Of a stretch of DNA of 47,483 nt, positions 7,758 to 15,208 are shown piece by piece. Every line of letters begins with the position of its first letter. The stretch's first letter is position 1. The notes under the pieces were generated by a model. It ran no database searches, had not been told where the DNA came from, and was given only the letters and a program-made list of their open reading frames with translations. The translations under genes and the position numbers were made by a program. Source of the DNA: Dehalococcoidales bacterium (GTDB lineage: Bacteria > Chloroflexota > Dehalococcoidia > Dehalococcoidales > CSSed11-197); assembly GCA_028717385.1 (NCBI GenBank), contig JAQUNW010000007.1:1-47483 (forward strand). The letters are read 5' to 3'.

Positions 7758-8600
7758 ATGCGAAGTCTGCCTGAAATAATTGTTCTTATCAGGGGCGGTG
7801 GAGAAATGGCCAGCGCCGTAGCACACAGGTTACATCGCAGTCATTTTAAAGTGTGTCTGACTGAGGTTGCTGCACCAATCGCGGTTAGTCGAGGTACTAC
7901 ATTCTCTGAAGCCATCTTCGACGGTACCAAATCAGTCGAAGGTACGACCGCGGAATTGACACTCTCTTCGACCGCTGCTATTGAAGAAGTGTGGTCTCGT
8001 AATAATATACCAATTCTCGTAGATCCCGAATGTGAAGCCAGGCATTTACTCCATCCTGACATTTTGGTAGATGCCAGGTCGATTAAAGAAATAACCGATA
8101 CCCGCATAACCGATGTCCCGCTGGTGATAGGACTAGGTCCTGGCTATCACGCTGGAGAAAACTGTGATGCTGTGGTGGAGACACTTCATGATAACGACCT
8201 CGGGAGAGTAATTCTTAATGGAAAAACCAAAAAGGATACAAAACAACCAGTCATCATTGGCGGCCTTTCCTCCGGTCGGGTAATTTGGGCTGAGCAGGAA
8301 GGTGTATTCAGCACCTGCCACCAGATAGGAGAATATGTAAAAAACGGGCAAGTCATTGGTCAGCTTGAAACTTTAGATATAAAAGCCCCCGTTGATGGGA
8401 TGATTCGCGGCTTGCTCAGGAACGGCGTTAGAATTCCTTCAGGTGCTAAGCTTATCGAGATAGACCCGGTAAATGATTGCTCTGTCTGCTATGTCATAAG
8501 GGATAAATGGCGGGCGGTCGCAGGTGGTGTTTTAGAGGCTATTATGTTGTTGTGCAACACCCCGGAGGTGTGGATAAGCGTTCAGGCAGCAAAAAAATAG
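7758..8600 (+). CDS. yqeB: Selenium-dependent molybdenum hydroxylase maturation protein (YqeB/EF2563 family)
   Basis: Matches the EF2563 family of selenium-dependent molybdenum hydroxylase system proteins: a Rossmann-like start IVLIRGGGEMASAVAHRLHR, then CLTEVAAPIAVSR with FSEAIFDG, and LVIGLGPGYHAGENCD in the middle. The C-terminal half has a short biotinyl/lipoyl-like barrel (GQVIGQLETLDIKAPVDG, then LRNGVRIPSGAKLIEIDP). These genes are found with hydroxylases that carry a labile selenium ligand on molybdenum. The biochemical step of YqeB itself is not established. Position directly behind the hydroxylase genes, same strand, supports a role in its maturation. Length is 280 residues. The usual partner yqeC and selD are not in the window. 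Confidence 0.8.
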   Translation: MRSLPEIIVLIRGGGEMASAVAHRLHRSHFKVCLTEVAAPIAVSRGTTFSEAIFDGTKSVEGTTAELTLSSTAAIEEVWSRNNIPILVDPECEARHLLHPDILVDARSIKEITDTRITDVPLVIGLGPGYHAGENCDAVVETLHDNDLGRVILNGKTKKDTKQPVIIGGLSSGRVIWAEQEGVFSTCHQIGEYVKNGQVIGQLETLDIKAPVDGMIRGLLRNGVRIPSGAKLIEIDPVNDCSVCYVIRDKWRAVAGGVLEAIMLLCNTPEVWISVQAAKK

Positions 8601-8922
8601 CGAAAAACTCATCAAATGTCCAGCCAGGCAGCAAAAAATTGCCTGTTATAAGTAATAGGCTTGATCTGGTGTGTAAGCAACCCTACTAGCTTAATAAATA
8701 ATTAAGCACCCTATAACGGAGAAACCGCGCTCTAAATAGAGGGCTTTTATGACGCATTGGCGCATCACTCACTATCCAAACTTTCATTTAGCAAAAATCT
8801 ACCCTTAATTCGTTTATAAACAAAATTAGGGTAGGTGCATCTAGTGTGATGAGAAGTTATACAATGCCCATTCTGCTTAACGGATTAACCACTGAAGAGG
8901 AAGTTCTGTGTATTGACAAACT
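8601..8922. other. Intergenic region with several imperfect hairpins
   Basis: 322 bp between yqeB and the tRNA cluster, convergent. AGGCA/TGCCT flanks an A-run at about 8627-8645. GCGCTCT/AGAGGGC with one mismatch, followed by TTTTA near 8728-8748, could be a weak terminator for yqeB. A larger nested structure follows near 8763-8853: CATCAC...GTGATG outside, and CTACCCTTAATT/AATTAGGGTAG (one bulge) inside. No reading frame or known RNA family is evident. Confidence 0.4.
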
Positions 8923-8997
8923 TGGCTCCCCGAGTAGGATTCGAACCTACAACCTAGCGGTTAACAGCCGCCCGCTCTACCATTGAGCTATCGGGGA
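8923..8997 (-). tRNA. tRNA-Asn (GTT)
   Basis: Cloverleaf of 75 nt on the minus strand: acceptor TCCCCGA/TCGGGGA, anticodon loop CTGTTAA giving GTT (plus-strand 8963-8965), T-arm GGTTCGAATCC, and an encoded CCA end (8923-8925). Last gene of the four-tRNA cluster and separated from tRNA-Gln by 225 bp. Confidence 0.95.
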
Positions 8998-9222
8998 CCG
9001 AGGTTTCTTAAAGATCCGCCCTGGCGAGCGAACCAGCCCATATTATCCAACTTTTAGCTTTAGTAAGTCAAATGACTTGCCGGAAGCTCTTTTAGGGGTC
9101 ACGTTTTGTATATCGAACATGTGCGGAAGCTTTACTCAACGATTGGAATCACTGAGGAATAATTGTAAGGTTTAGAATTTCGTGTATGCAGTCCCTTACC
9201 GGAGATGATGGAAGTTGGGATA

Positions 9223-9293
9223 CTGCCGAGCCTGGATTCGAACCAGGACTAGAGGATTCAAAGTCCACTGTGCTACCCTTACACAACTCGGCA
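9223..9293 (-). tRNA. tRNA-Gln (TTG)
   Basis: 71 nt without CCA. Acceptor TGCCGAG/CTCGGCA with U1-A72, as usual for Gln; anticodon loop CTTTGAA giving TTG; T-loop GGTTCGAATCC. It is the only tRNA of the four here without an encoded CCA (G is followed by TAT), so it needs CCA-adding enzyme. Confidence 0.93.
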
Positions 9294-9312
9294 ACGTGGT
9301 ACCCTCTGTTGG

Positions 9313-9401
9313 TGGTGCCGAAGGTCGGGATCGAACCGACACGAGAGTTGCCTCTCAACAGTTTTTGAGACTGTCGCGTCTGCCTGTTCCGCCACTTCGG
9401 C
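9313..9401 (-). tRNA. tRNA-Leu (CAA)
   Basis: 89 nt with the long variable arm of class II tRNAs. Acceptor GCCGAAG/CTTCGGC, discriminator A, encoded CCA, anticodon loop CTCAAAA giving CAA (reads UUG). Separated from tRNA-Gln by ~20 bp. Confidence 0.94.
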
Positions 9402-9425
9402 TTGTTCGTTAAGAGGCAGCAGGAT

Positions 9426-9501
<76 letters not shown>

Positions 9502-9511
9502 ACAAGTAGTA

Positions 9512-9541
9512 ATTGTAGCCTTTTAAGCGCGAAGGCGTCAA
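9512..9541 (-). promoter_or_regulatory. Promoter of the tRNA cluster
   Basis: Minus strand TTGACG, 18-bp spacer, TACAAT, ending 11 bp before the tRNA-Phe 5' end. This fits a stable-RNA promoter serving Phe-Leu-Gln(-Asn). Confidence 0.65.
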
Positions 9542-9574
9542 GGCTAACGCGGGTCAAAAGAAAACCAGTACTTG

Positions 9575-10414
9575 CTAAAGCGTACAACTTAGCAGAGTAT
9601 TGTCAATCAAACGCGTGGAACCTATGTAAGCTGCAAGTGATACCAGTGCACCCTGACTAATGGTTTCGAGTTCTTTTAGGGTATCCGGTGCAGCAATACT
9701 GATGTAATCAATTGTTAAGCTGGCGTCGTTTAACAATTTTTTCATCCGTTCTTTAATGATGCCGGCATCTCGTACGCCATCTGCATGGAGCTTTTCTGCA
9801 AGCTTTAAAGAGGCGCTTATTGCCAACGCTGCCGTTTTTTGCTCCGGCGAGAGGTATTTATTACGGCTGCTTAACGCAAGCCCATCGAATGATCTGACAA
9901 TAGGAATTGTTACAATATTAATATCCAGGTTCAGATCCCGTACCATTTTTTTAATTACAAGTGCCTGCTGGGCATCCTTCTGGCCGAAATAGGCTGTTTG
10001 AGGAGCAATAATATTAAACAGTTTTAAAACAATTGTAGCTACTCCCCTGAAATGGCCAGGTCTTGCAGCACCTTCAAGACGTTCGGTAATTGTGCCCACT
10101 TCTACCCAGGTATCATAGCCTGGTGCATACATCTCAGCTGCATTAGGCGCAAACAGTATATCGACACCTTCTTTTTCAAGCAGGGCAGAATCCCTTTCGA
10201 TATCTCTGGGATAACGTTCATAATCTTCGTCAGGGCTAAACTGGGTGGGATTAACGAATACACTGACTACAACTATATGGTTGCTTGCCTTAGCAGCTTT
10301 CACCAGGGAGAGGTGTCCTTCATGCAGGCTGCCCATGGTTGGCACAAGACCAATTGGCCGTTCAAGCTCGCCAAGCAGCTTCTTATACTCTTCAATTGTG
10401 CGTACAGTAATCAA
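9575..10414 (-). CDS. panC: Pantothenate synthetase (pantoate--beta-alanine ligase)
   Basis: Joins pantoate and beta-alanine with ATP, the last step to pantothenate, in the cytoplasm. VPTMGSLHEGHLSL carries the HxGH nucleotide-binding motif (residues 31-34). FVNPTQF, FGQKDAQQ and the SSRNKYLS motif follow in the family order. The length of 279 is typical. The start overlaps the end of panB by 4 bp (ATGA), so it is translationally coupled. It is the last gene of the four-gene pantothenate operon. Confidence 0.96.
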   Translation of the reverse strand: MITVRTIEEYKKLLGELERPIGLVPTMGSLHEGHLSLVKAAKASNHIVVVSVFVNPTQFSPDEDYERYPRDIERDSALLEKEGVDILFAPNAAEMYAPGYDTWVEVGTITERLEGAARPGHFRGVATIVLKLFNIIAPQTAYFGQKDAQQALVIKKMVRDLNLDINIVTIPIVRSFDGLALSSRNKYLSPEQKTAALAISASLKLAEKLHADGVRDAGIIKERMKKLLNDASLTIDYISIAAPDTLKELETISQGALVSLAAYIGSTRLIDNTLLSCTL

Positions 10415-11250
10415 CTTATTCTTCTTTTAAACTCTTCGTAAACTTCGCTATCAATAGTAAAACTTTCTTCATCCCCAGGGAAATTATGAGAGATAACATC
10501 ATCTCGGTAAGTTGTAACCGCTTCAGTTATCGTTTTAGCGAGGTTGGCATAACGCCTTGCATGTTTGGGTTTAAAGTCCAAAAAACTACCCAATATGTCG
10601 TGTACAACCTGTACCTGCCCATCGCAACCTGCCCCGGCTCCAATGCCTATGGTGGGGATTTTTATAGCTTTTGATATATGAGCAGCAACCAGCGTTGGCA
10701 CAGTTTCAAGTACCAGTGCAAATGCTCCAGCTTGTTCTACTGCCAGAGCATCCTGGTACAATCTAACCGCTGAATCAACGCTCTTACCCTGGATACGATA
10801 TCCACCCAGAGCGTGAATATATTGCGGCGTGAGGCCAAGGTGCGCCATCACTGGTATACCTGCACTGGTTATGCTCTTTATAATGGAAGCAATGTTTTCA
10901 CCGCCTTCCATTTTTACTGCGCCTGCTCCTCCTTCCTGGATAAACCGGCCGGCGTTATACAGTGCTTCCTCACGGTTGACCTGGTAGGACAAAAACGGCA
11001 TGTCTGCAACTACCATTGCTTTTTTACTGCCTCTCACGACAGCCTTGGTATGATGGACTATATCATCCATGGTAACCGGTATGGTGGATTCATAGCCGAG
11101 CATTACTGTGCCAAGCGAATCACCTACTAGCAGGAGTTCAATGCCGGCGTCATCCAGAATGCGGGCAGTGGAATAATCGTAGCAGGTAAGCATTACCAGC
11201 GGTTCGCTTTTAGTTTTTTTCTCCCTGATTTGGTTAACGCTGATGCGCAT
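10411..11250 (-). CDS. panB: 3-methyl-2-oxobutanoate hydroxymethyltransferase
   Basis: Transfers a hydroxymethyl group from methylene-THF to ketoisovalerate to give ketopantoate. Motifs include MLTCYDYSTARILDDAG, LLVGDSLGTVMLGY, VKMEGG, MAHLGLTPQ and IGIGAGAGCDGQVQVVHD. Length is 279. The start overlaps panD by 17 bp. It sits between panD and panC in the same operon. Confidence 0.96.
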   Translation of the reverse strand: MRISVNQIREKKTKSEPLVMLTCYDYSTARILDDAGIELLLVGDSLGTVMLGYESTIPVTMDDIVHHTKAVVRGSKKAMVVADMPFLSYQVNREEALYNAGRFIQEGGAGAVKMEGGENIASIIKSITSAGIPVMAHLGLTPQYIHALGGYRIQGKSVDSAVRLYQDALAVEQAGAFALVLETVPTLVAAHISKAIKIPTIGIGAGAGCDGQVQVVHDILGSFLDFKPKHARRYANLAKTITEAVTTYRDDVISHNFPGDEESFTIDSEVYEEFKRRIS

Positions 11251-11644
11251 ACATACCCTCCTCTAAAATCGGAATATCCGAACCGGTTGTGGCGGCATTT
11301 TTAGGGTGGTTATTTTGGTCCACACAAACTATGGCAGGTTTAAATCCAGCCAATTCATGCTCAGCTATCTGGCAATAACTGACGATTATTACAACATCTC
11401 CCTTAGAGGCAAGCCTTGACGCTGCTCCATTTAGTTCGATTACTCCGCTAGCTTCCTCTCCGGCTATGCAATAGGTGGTAAAACGAGCAGCGTTGTTGAT
11501 ATTTAAAACCTCTACCTGTTCGTATTCACGTATATTGGCACCTCGCATCAACGCTTTATCAATTGTGATGCTACCTTCGTAATCCAGGTTGACTCCGGTA
11601 ACGCGAGCACGGTGGATTTTACTTTTTAACATAGTTCTAATCAT
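11234..11644 (-). CDS. panD: Aspartate 1-decarboxylase proenzyme
   Basis: Makes beta-alanine from aspartate. It self-cleaves between Gly24 and Ser25 (YEGSITID) to make the pyruvoyl group. The rest of the family pattern is present (IARFTTY-like NNAARFTTYCIAGEE, GVIELNGAASRL, GDVVIIVSY). At 136 residues it has a short extra C-terminal tail. It overlaps the upstream DUF2520 gene by 8 bp and panB by 17 bp. Confidence 0.95.
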   Translation of the reverse strand: MIRTMLKSKIHRARVTGVNLDYEGSITIDKALMRGANIREYEQVEVLNINNAARFTTYCIAGEEASGVIELNGAASRLASKGDVVIIVSYCQIAEHELAGFKPAIVCVDQNNHPKNAATTGSDIPILEEGMYAHQR

Positions 11645-12530
11645 ACGAACTCTCCTTGTTGTTAAGAATAGAGGTCATTTCCTTGGCTTGTTCGGGAGAT
11701 ATGCTGCCTTTTCTTTTGGCAATATCAACAGTGTACGAGCCGAGCATGCGGTACGTTAAAGCAAGAGGTGGCTCCAGCTTTTCAAGAGAGGTGAGATGCT
11801 TTTTAATCGTCCCTGTATCTCCGCGACTGACAGGGCCGGTGAGGCAGCCAGGAAGTCCAACAGTTTGGAGGTTATTAACGGCGCCTTTGAGTAGCGGCAT
11901 AAGGGCTTTTTCTGAACGAGTTCTATCAAACCCCATTTCTTGCCACAGTTTGGCAGCAATATCTGCTAAAGCCATTACATAATTGGATACAAACACTGCG
12001 GAAGCGTGGTAAAGTGCACGGTTCTCTTCTTGCAGGAGCAGGGTATCAGCTTCCAAATCGTGTGCTAGCCCCTCCAGTGTTTCTCGCAGTGGAGGCTCAG
12101 CTTCTATGGTTATAGTTATATTCATAAACGGATCTGGTGCGTTAGCGTTAGAAACAATAGTTGCCAACGGGTGAAATACTCCAGTTAAAGCTCCCATGTT
12201 ATTGGCGGTCTTCAATACCGATCGGGAATCGGCACCACTAGTGTGCACTACCATTTGTCCGGTTTGCCAGTTAACGCTTGCGCTAACAGTCGCTATGGAG
12301 GAGTCTGGGGTGGTGATAAAGACCAGGCTAGAGACTCGAGCAGTTTCATCTGGCGTATGATACGCTTTACAGCCAGGTATTAGGCTGGCCATGGTTAAGG
12401 CACTTTCGTAACTGCGGCTAGAAACGGCGCTTACTGAGTATCCGCGTTTACATAATGCGCATCCCAGCGCTCGCGCAACTTTTCCTGCTCCGATAAAACC
12501 AATTTCCAACCCATTTTTCTCGATTGTCAT
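11637..12530 (-). CDS. Rossmann-fold/DUF2520 protein, probable ketopantoate reductase
   Basis: 297 residues. The N-terminal NAD(P)-binding fold IGFIGAGKVARALGCALC is followed by VFITTPDSSIA and GVFHPLATI, and then a helical C-terminal domain typical of DUF2520 proteins. The operon otherwise contains panD, panB and panC, so the one missing step is ketopantoate to pantoate. Proteins of this type (PanG-like) serve as alternative ketopantoate reductases in some bacteria that lack panE. The family assignment comes from sequence; the reaction is inferred from operon position. The ATG follows directly on a terminator T-run and its ribosome binding site (GGAGAAGG) is the terminator's 3' arm. Confidence 0.8.
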   Translation of the reverse strand: MTIEKNGLEIGFIGAGKVARALGCALCKRGYSVSAVSSRSYESALTMASLIPGCKAYHTPDETARVSSLVFITTPDSSIATVSASVNWQTGQMVVHTSGADSRSVLKTANNMGALTGVFHPLATIVSNANAPDPFMNITITIEAEPPLRETLEGLAHDLEADTLLLQEENRALYHASAVFVSNYVMALADIAAKLWQEMGFDRTRSEKALMPLLKGAVNNLQTVGLPGCLTGPVSRGDTGTIKKHLTSLEKLEPPLALTYRMLGSYTVDIAKRKGSISPEQAKEMTSILNNKESSYD

Positions 12531-12565
12531 AAAAAAACCTTCTCCGGCAAGGCCAATAGAGAAGG
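12531..12565 (-). terminator. Leader terminator with embedded ribosome binding site
   Basis: Minus strand CCTTCTC, 14-nt loop, GAGAAGG, then seven T directly before the ATG of the DUF2520 gene. GGAGAAGG is also the only ribosome binding site for that ATG. Formation of this stem would therefore stop transcription and hide the binding site. Confidence 0.75.
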
Positions 12566-12676
12566 CAGTTCAGCCAATCCTCCGTCTCGGTCGCACCGGA
12601 TCCAAGCGGTTATTTTATCCGTGTAAGACAAACACCCTATGGCTCAACGCCTCTTTCGGGGTCGCTGGCACTGGGG
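12566..12676 (-). promoter_or_regulatory. Structured leader of the pantothenate operon (putative riboswitch, class unknown)
   Basis: About 110 nt of GC-rich leader between the promoter start and the terminator. GAGACGG (plus-strand 12582-12588) can pair with the terminator's 5' arm CCTTCTC at six of seven positions, a ready antiterminator. The 5' CAGC/GCCA near 12664 can pair with GGCTG/TGGC near 12571, closing an aptamer-like domain. I compared it with remembered SAM, TPP, T-box, c-di-GMP, ZTP, fluoride and SAH consensus cores; none fits. The published pan motif (upstream of pantothenate genes) remains possible but I cannot confirm it. Confidence 0.55.
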
Positions 12677-12681
12677 AGTTA

Positions 12682-12710
12682 ATTGTAGGCGCTTGAAGAA
12701 CAAGTGTCAA
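12682..12710 (-). promoter_or_regulatory. Promoter of the pantothenate operon
   Basis: Minus strand TTGACA, exactly 17 bp, TACAAT. It lies just downstream of the surE stop, so the pantothenate operon has its own start and a leader of about 145 nt. Confidence 0.75.
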
Positions 12711-12723
12711 ACATGGGCATACC

Positions 12724-13503
12724 TTAAGGCTGTTTAAATTTATTAAAAATGCCTGCACAAAGCGAATCACTCAGTTCGCCATTAGAACGGTGAAACAACT
12801 CAGCATGCAGCGGTGTTATTGAAATGTACCCATTTTCAACTGCCCAGATATCGGTTTCGGATGATACATCCTGGCTGAGTTGCTGGCGTACCAGCCAATA
12901 ATATTCCCGGCGTCCATCATATCCTTGTTCAACAGTGTCAATGTGAGTTTTATGCGCCAGGCGGGTAACTCTAATGCCCTTAATTGAAGAAACAGGAATA
13001 TCTGGGAAATTAATATTAAAAAAGCCGTTTACACCAAGCGAGCCTGCTTTTATGGCGTCAGCTACCATCAATGCCAGGCGGGCGGCATTATGCCAGGTTT
13101 CGCGTTTGGATTCTGGCGATACCGAGATTGCAATGGCGGGTAATCCTCGCAGATAACCCTGCATGGCAGCTCCAACTGTGCCGGATATCAGTACGTCATC
13201 CCCAAGATTAAGCCCCAGATTGATGCCCGAAACAACTACATCTACATCTTGCACCAGCTTGCCTATGGCAAGGATAACCGAATCCGAAGGAGACCCTTCA
13301 ATAGAATAGACATCAATCCCCTGGGTAAAACAGTTATGCTGCCTGACCCTGAGTGGCAGCCTGAGGGTAACCATGGTGCCCGTAGCACTTTGCTCTCTGT
13401 CTGGAGCTGCCACACTGACGCTGTGTTTAGTGTTTAGAGTATCTGCCAGAATCCAGAGGGTATCAGCGAAAATCCCGTCATCATTGGTTACAAGTATTTT
13501 CAT
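12724..13503 (-). CDS. surE: 5'/3'-nucleotidase SurE
   Basis: Survival protein E, a metal-dependent nucleoside monophosphate phosphatase. It begins MKILVTNDDGI with the metal-binding Asp pair (residues 8-9), followed by APDREQSATG, SGINLGLNLGDDVLISGTVGAAMQG and a C-terminal domain, 259 residues in all. The open frame extends ~108 codons further upstream into the opposite-strand metF region, but that part has no family similarity; the ATG at 13503 begins exactly at the conserved N-terminus, so I choose it. Divergent from metF. Confidence 0.93.
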   Translation of the reverse strand: MKILVTNDDGIFADTLWILADTLNTKHSVSVAAPDREQSATGTMVTLRLPLRVRQHNCFTQGIDVYSIEGSPSDSVILAIGKLVQDVDVVVSGINLGLNLGDDVLISGTVGAAMQGYLRGLPAIAISVSPESKRETWHNAARLALMVADAIKAGSLGVNGFFNINFPDIPVSSIKGIRVTRLAHKTHIDTVEQGYDGRREYYWLVRQQLSQDVSSETDIWAVENGYISITPLHAELFHRSNGELSDSLCAGIFNKFKQP

Positions 13504-13636
13504 ACCAACAAGTTTACCATTAATGCAATAACGCCTCAAAAACATGGCTTGCATATAGAAACCAGATAATAATTGTGTTTGATTGCCTGAAAAGTTATAT
13601 GATAAGCTAACAAACTTATTAAGTAGGGTGGGCAGG

Positions 13637-15208
13637 ATGGAAAATGTATCGGTAAATAAGTATAGAGATTCCCTCAACAATCCGGAAAGGTTTACCGTTA
13701 CCTGGGAGCAAATTCCTGGGAGGATAAACACCCGCCAACAGCTTAATTCTATTCTTACCAATACCGCTGAAGCGGCAGCCGGCGGAATTGTAACTACTAT
13801 CAGTATCACAGATTCACCTGGAGGCACCCCTGCATTGCCATCCGAGGTTGTTGCACTAGAAGTTCAAAAACTGGGGATAGAACCTCTGGTTCATATTGCC
13901 CTTAGGGATAAAAACCGAACCCAGGTAGAGAGTATTTTATATAACCTTAATCTAAACAATATACGAAATGTGTTGGTGATCAGCGGAGATTATCCAGAAG
14001 TCACCTCGTATATGGGCAGGGCGCTGCCGGCGTATGACCTTGATCCGGCGCATGTAATGGATTTGATCCGGTGTTTGAATTCCGGGCGTGAATATGAAGC
14101 TTTAGGCAAACCCCGACAGATGGAACCAACTGATTTCTTTGGTGGAGTCGGAGTATCCCATTTTAAGCAATCAGAAGCAGAAACCGTATGCCAATACTTT
14201 AAACTCGAAAAGAAGATTAAAAGCGGTGCCGGTTTTATCATCAGCCAGATTGGCTACGATGCCCGCAAGATGCACGAACTGGTAACGTGGTTGAAGTATA
14301 TGGATTACAAGGTGCCAGTACTGGCAAATATTTATTTGCTTAGTTATCCAGCTGCCAAGGCAATGCATGTTAACCGCATACCTGGAGCTGTTGTTACAAA
14401 AGAACTGCTTGAGGAAGTGGAACTTGAGCGACAGGCGCCTGATAAAGGCAGAGAAAAACGCATGATTCGAGCCGCCAAGATGTATGCCATGGCAAAAGGA
14501 ATGGGTTATGCTGGTGTGCATATTGGTGGTTATCATCTGACGCACAAGGATATGGAATACATTGTAAATTTGGGAAATGAATTGGAACCACGATGGCAGG
14601 AATTGGTACCGGAATTTAGCTACCCTCAGCCGGATGGTTACTATTTGTTCGAAAAAGATGAGCAGACAGGTTTAAATACTATGGAAGAAACCGGATTACT
14701 CGGAAAAGGCAAAGCGCCCTTTTCATATCGTATAGCTCGCATAATTCATGAAGGGTTTTTTGATCCGCGCCATCCCTTCTTTTCCTTATATCAAAAAATG
14801 GCAGCTCGGATTGATGAATCTGATTTATCCCGTAGAGCGTTTGGCAAGCTCACCCATATAGCCAAGACCATGTTGTACAATTGCCTCGATTGCGGTGATT
14901 GTGCACTATTTGATACTGCTTACCTTTGCCCGGTTTCACAATGTCCAAAAGAAAGACGGCTTGGTCCCTGCGGTGGAAGTCATGAAGGGTGGTGTGAAGT
15001 GTACCCTGGTAAGAAACAATGTATTTGGGTGCGCGCATATGAACGCTTTAAACATTATAACGAAGAAGATATTATTGGTTCTTATATTGTACCCCCGCGT
15101 GACTGGACGCTTTGGCAGACGCCCTCTCAACTGAACTTCTACTTGGGGAGAGACCACACTTCCAAGCGGCTGGGTCTAGAGCCGCCCCAACCAAAAAGCA
15201 AAGAATGA
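13637..15208 (+). CDS. metF: Methylenetetrahydrofolate reductase fused to MTHFR C-terminal zinc domain
   Basis: The N-terminal ~300 residues are a MetF-type TIM barrel (VTWEQIPGRINTRQQL, VLVISGDYP, GFIISQIGYDARKMHELVTWL, PVLANIYLL). The C-terminal ~200 carry a cysteine-rich block CLDCGDC...CPVSQCPKE...GPCGG...WCEV...CIW, which matches the MTHFR_C (MetV-like) domain. MetV is a separate subunit in acetogens; here both are one 523-residue chain. It would interconvert methylene-THF and methyl-THF for methionine synthesis or the methyl branch of the Wood-Ljungdahl pathway. The ATG at 13637, with AGGGTGGG upstream, is preferred over an ATG 18 codons earlier. The stop overlaps the queA start (ATGA). 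Confidence 0.88.
   Translation: MENVSVNKYRDSLNNPERFTVTWEQIPGRINTRQQLNSILTNTAEAAAGGIVTTISITDSPGGTPALPSEVVALEVQKLGIEPLVHIALRDKNRTQVESILYNLNLNNIRNVLVISGDYPEVTSYMGRALPAYDLDPAHVMDLIRCLNSGREYEALGKPRQMEPTDFFGGVGVSHFKQSEAETVCQYFKLEKKIKSGAGFIISQIGYDARKMHELVTWLKYMDYKVPVLANIYLLSYPAAKAMHVNRIPGAVVTKELLEEVELERQAPDKGREKRMIRAAKMYAMAKGMGYAGVHIGGYHLTHKDMEYIVNLGNELEPRWQELVPEFSYPQPDGYYLFEKDEQTGLNTMEETGLLGKGKAPFSYRIARIIHEGFFDPRHPFFSLYQKMAARIDESDLSRRAFGKLTHIAKTMLYNCLDCGDCALFDTAYLCPVSQCPKERRLGPCGGSHEGWCEVYPGKKQCIWVRAYERFKHYNEEDIIGSYIVPPRDWTLWQTPSQLNFYLGRDHTSKRLGLEPPQPKSKE

Noticed and set aside
9149-9412. Three overlapping 60-70 codon frames at 9.15-9.41 kb
   Set aside because: They read through tRNA-Gln and tRNA-Leu, which explain the sequence.
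12566-12676. T-box riboswitch in the pantothenate leader
   Set aside because: A GGTGCGACCG string resembles the T-box antiterminator, but the UGGN bulge that pairs with tRNA CCA is not present and the leader is too short for a full stem I.
13504-13827. 108-codon N-terminal extension of the surE frame
   Set aside because: It has no similarity to SurE, overlaps the metF start on the other strand, and the ATG at 13503 begins exactly at the conserved MKILVTNDDG.
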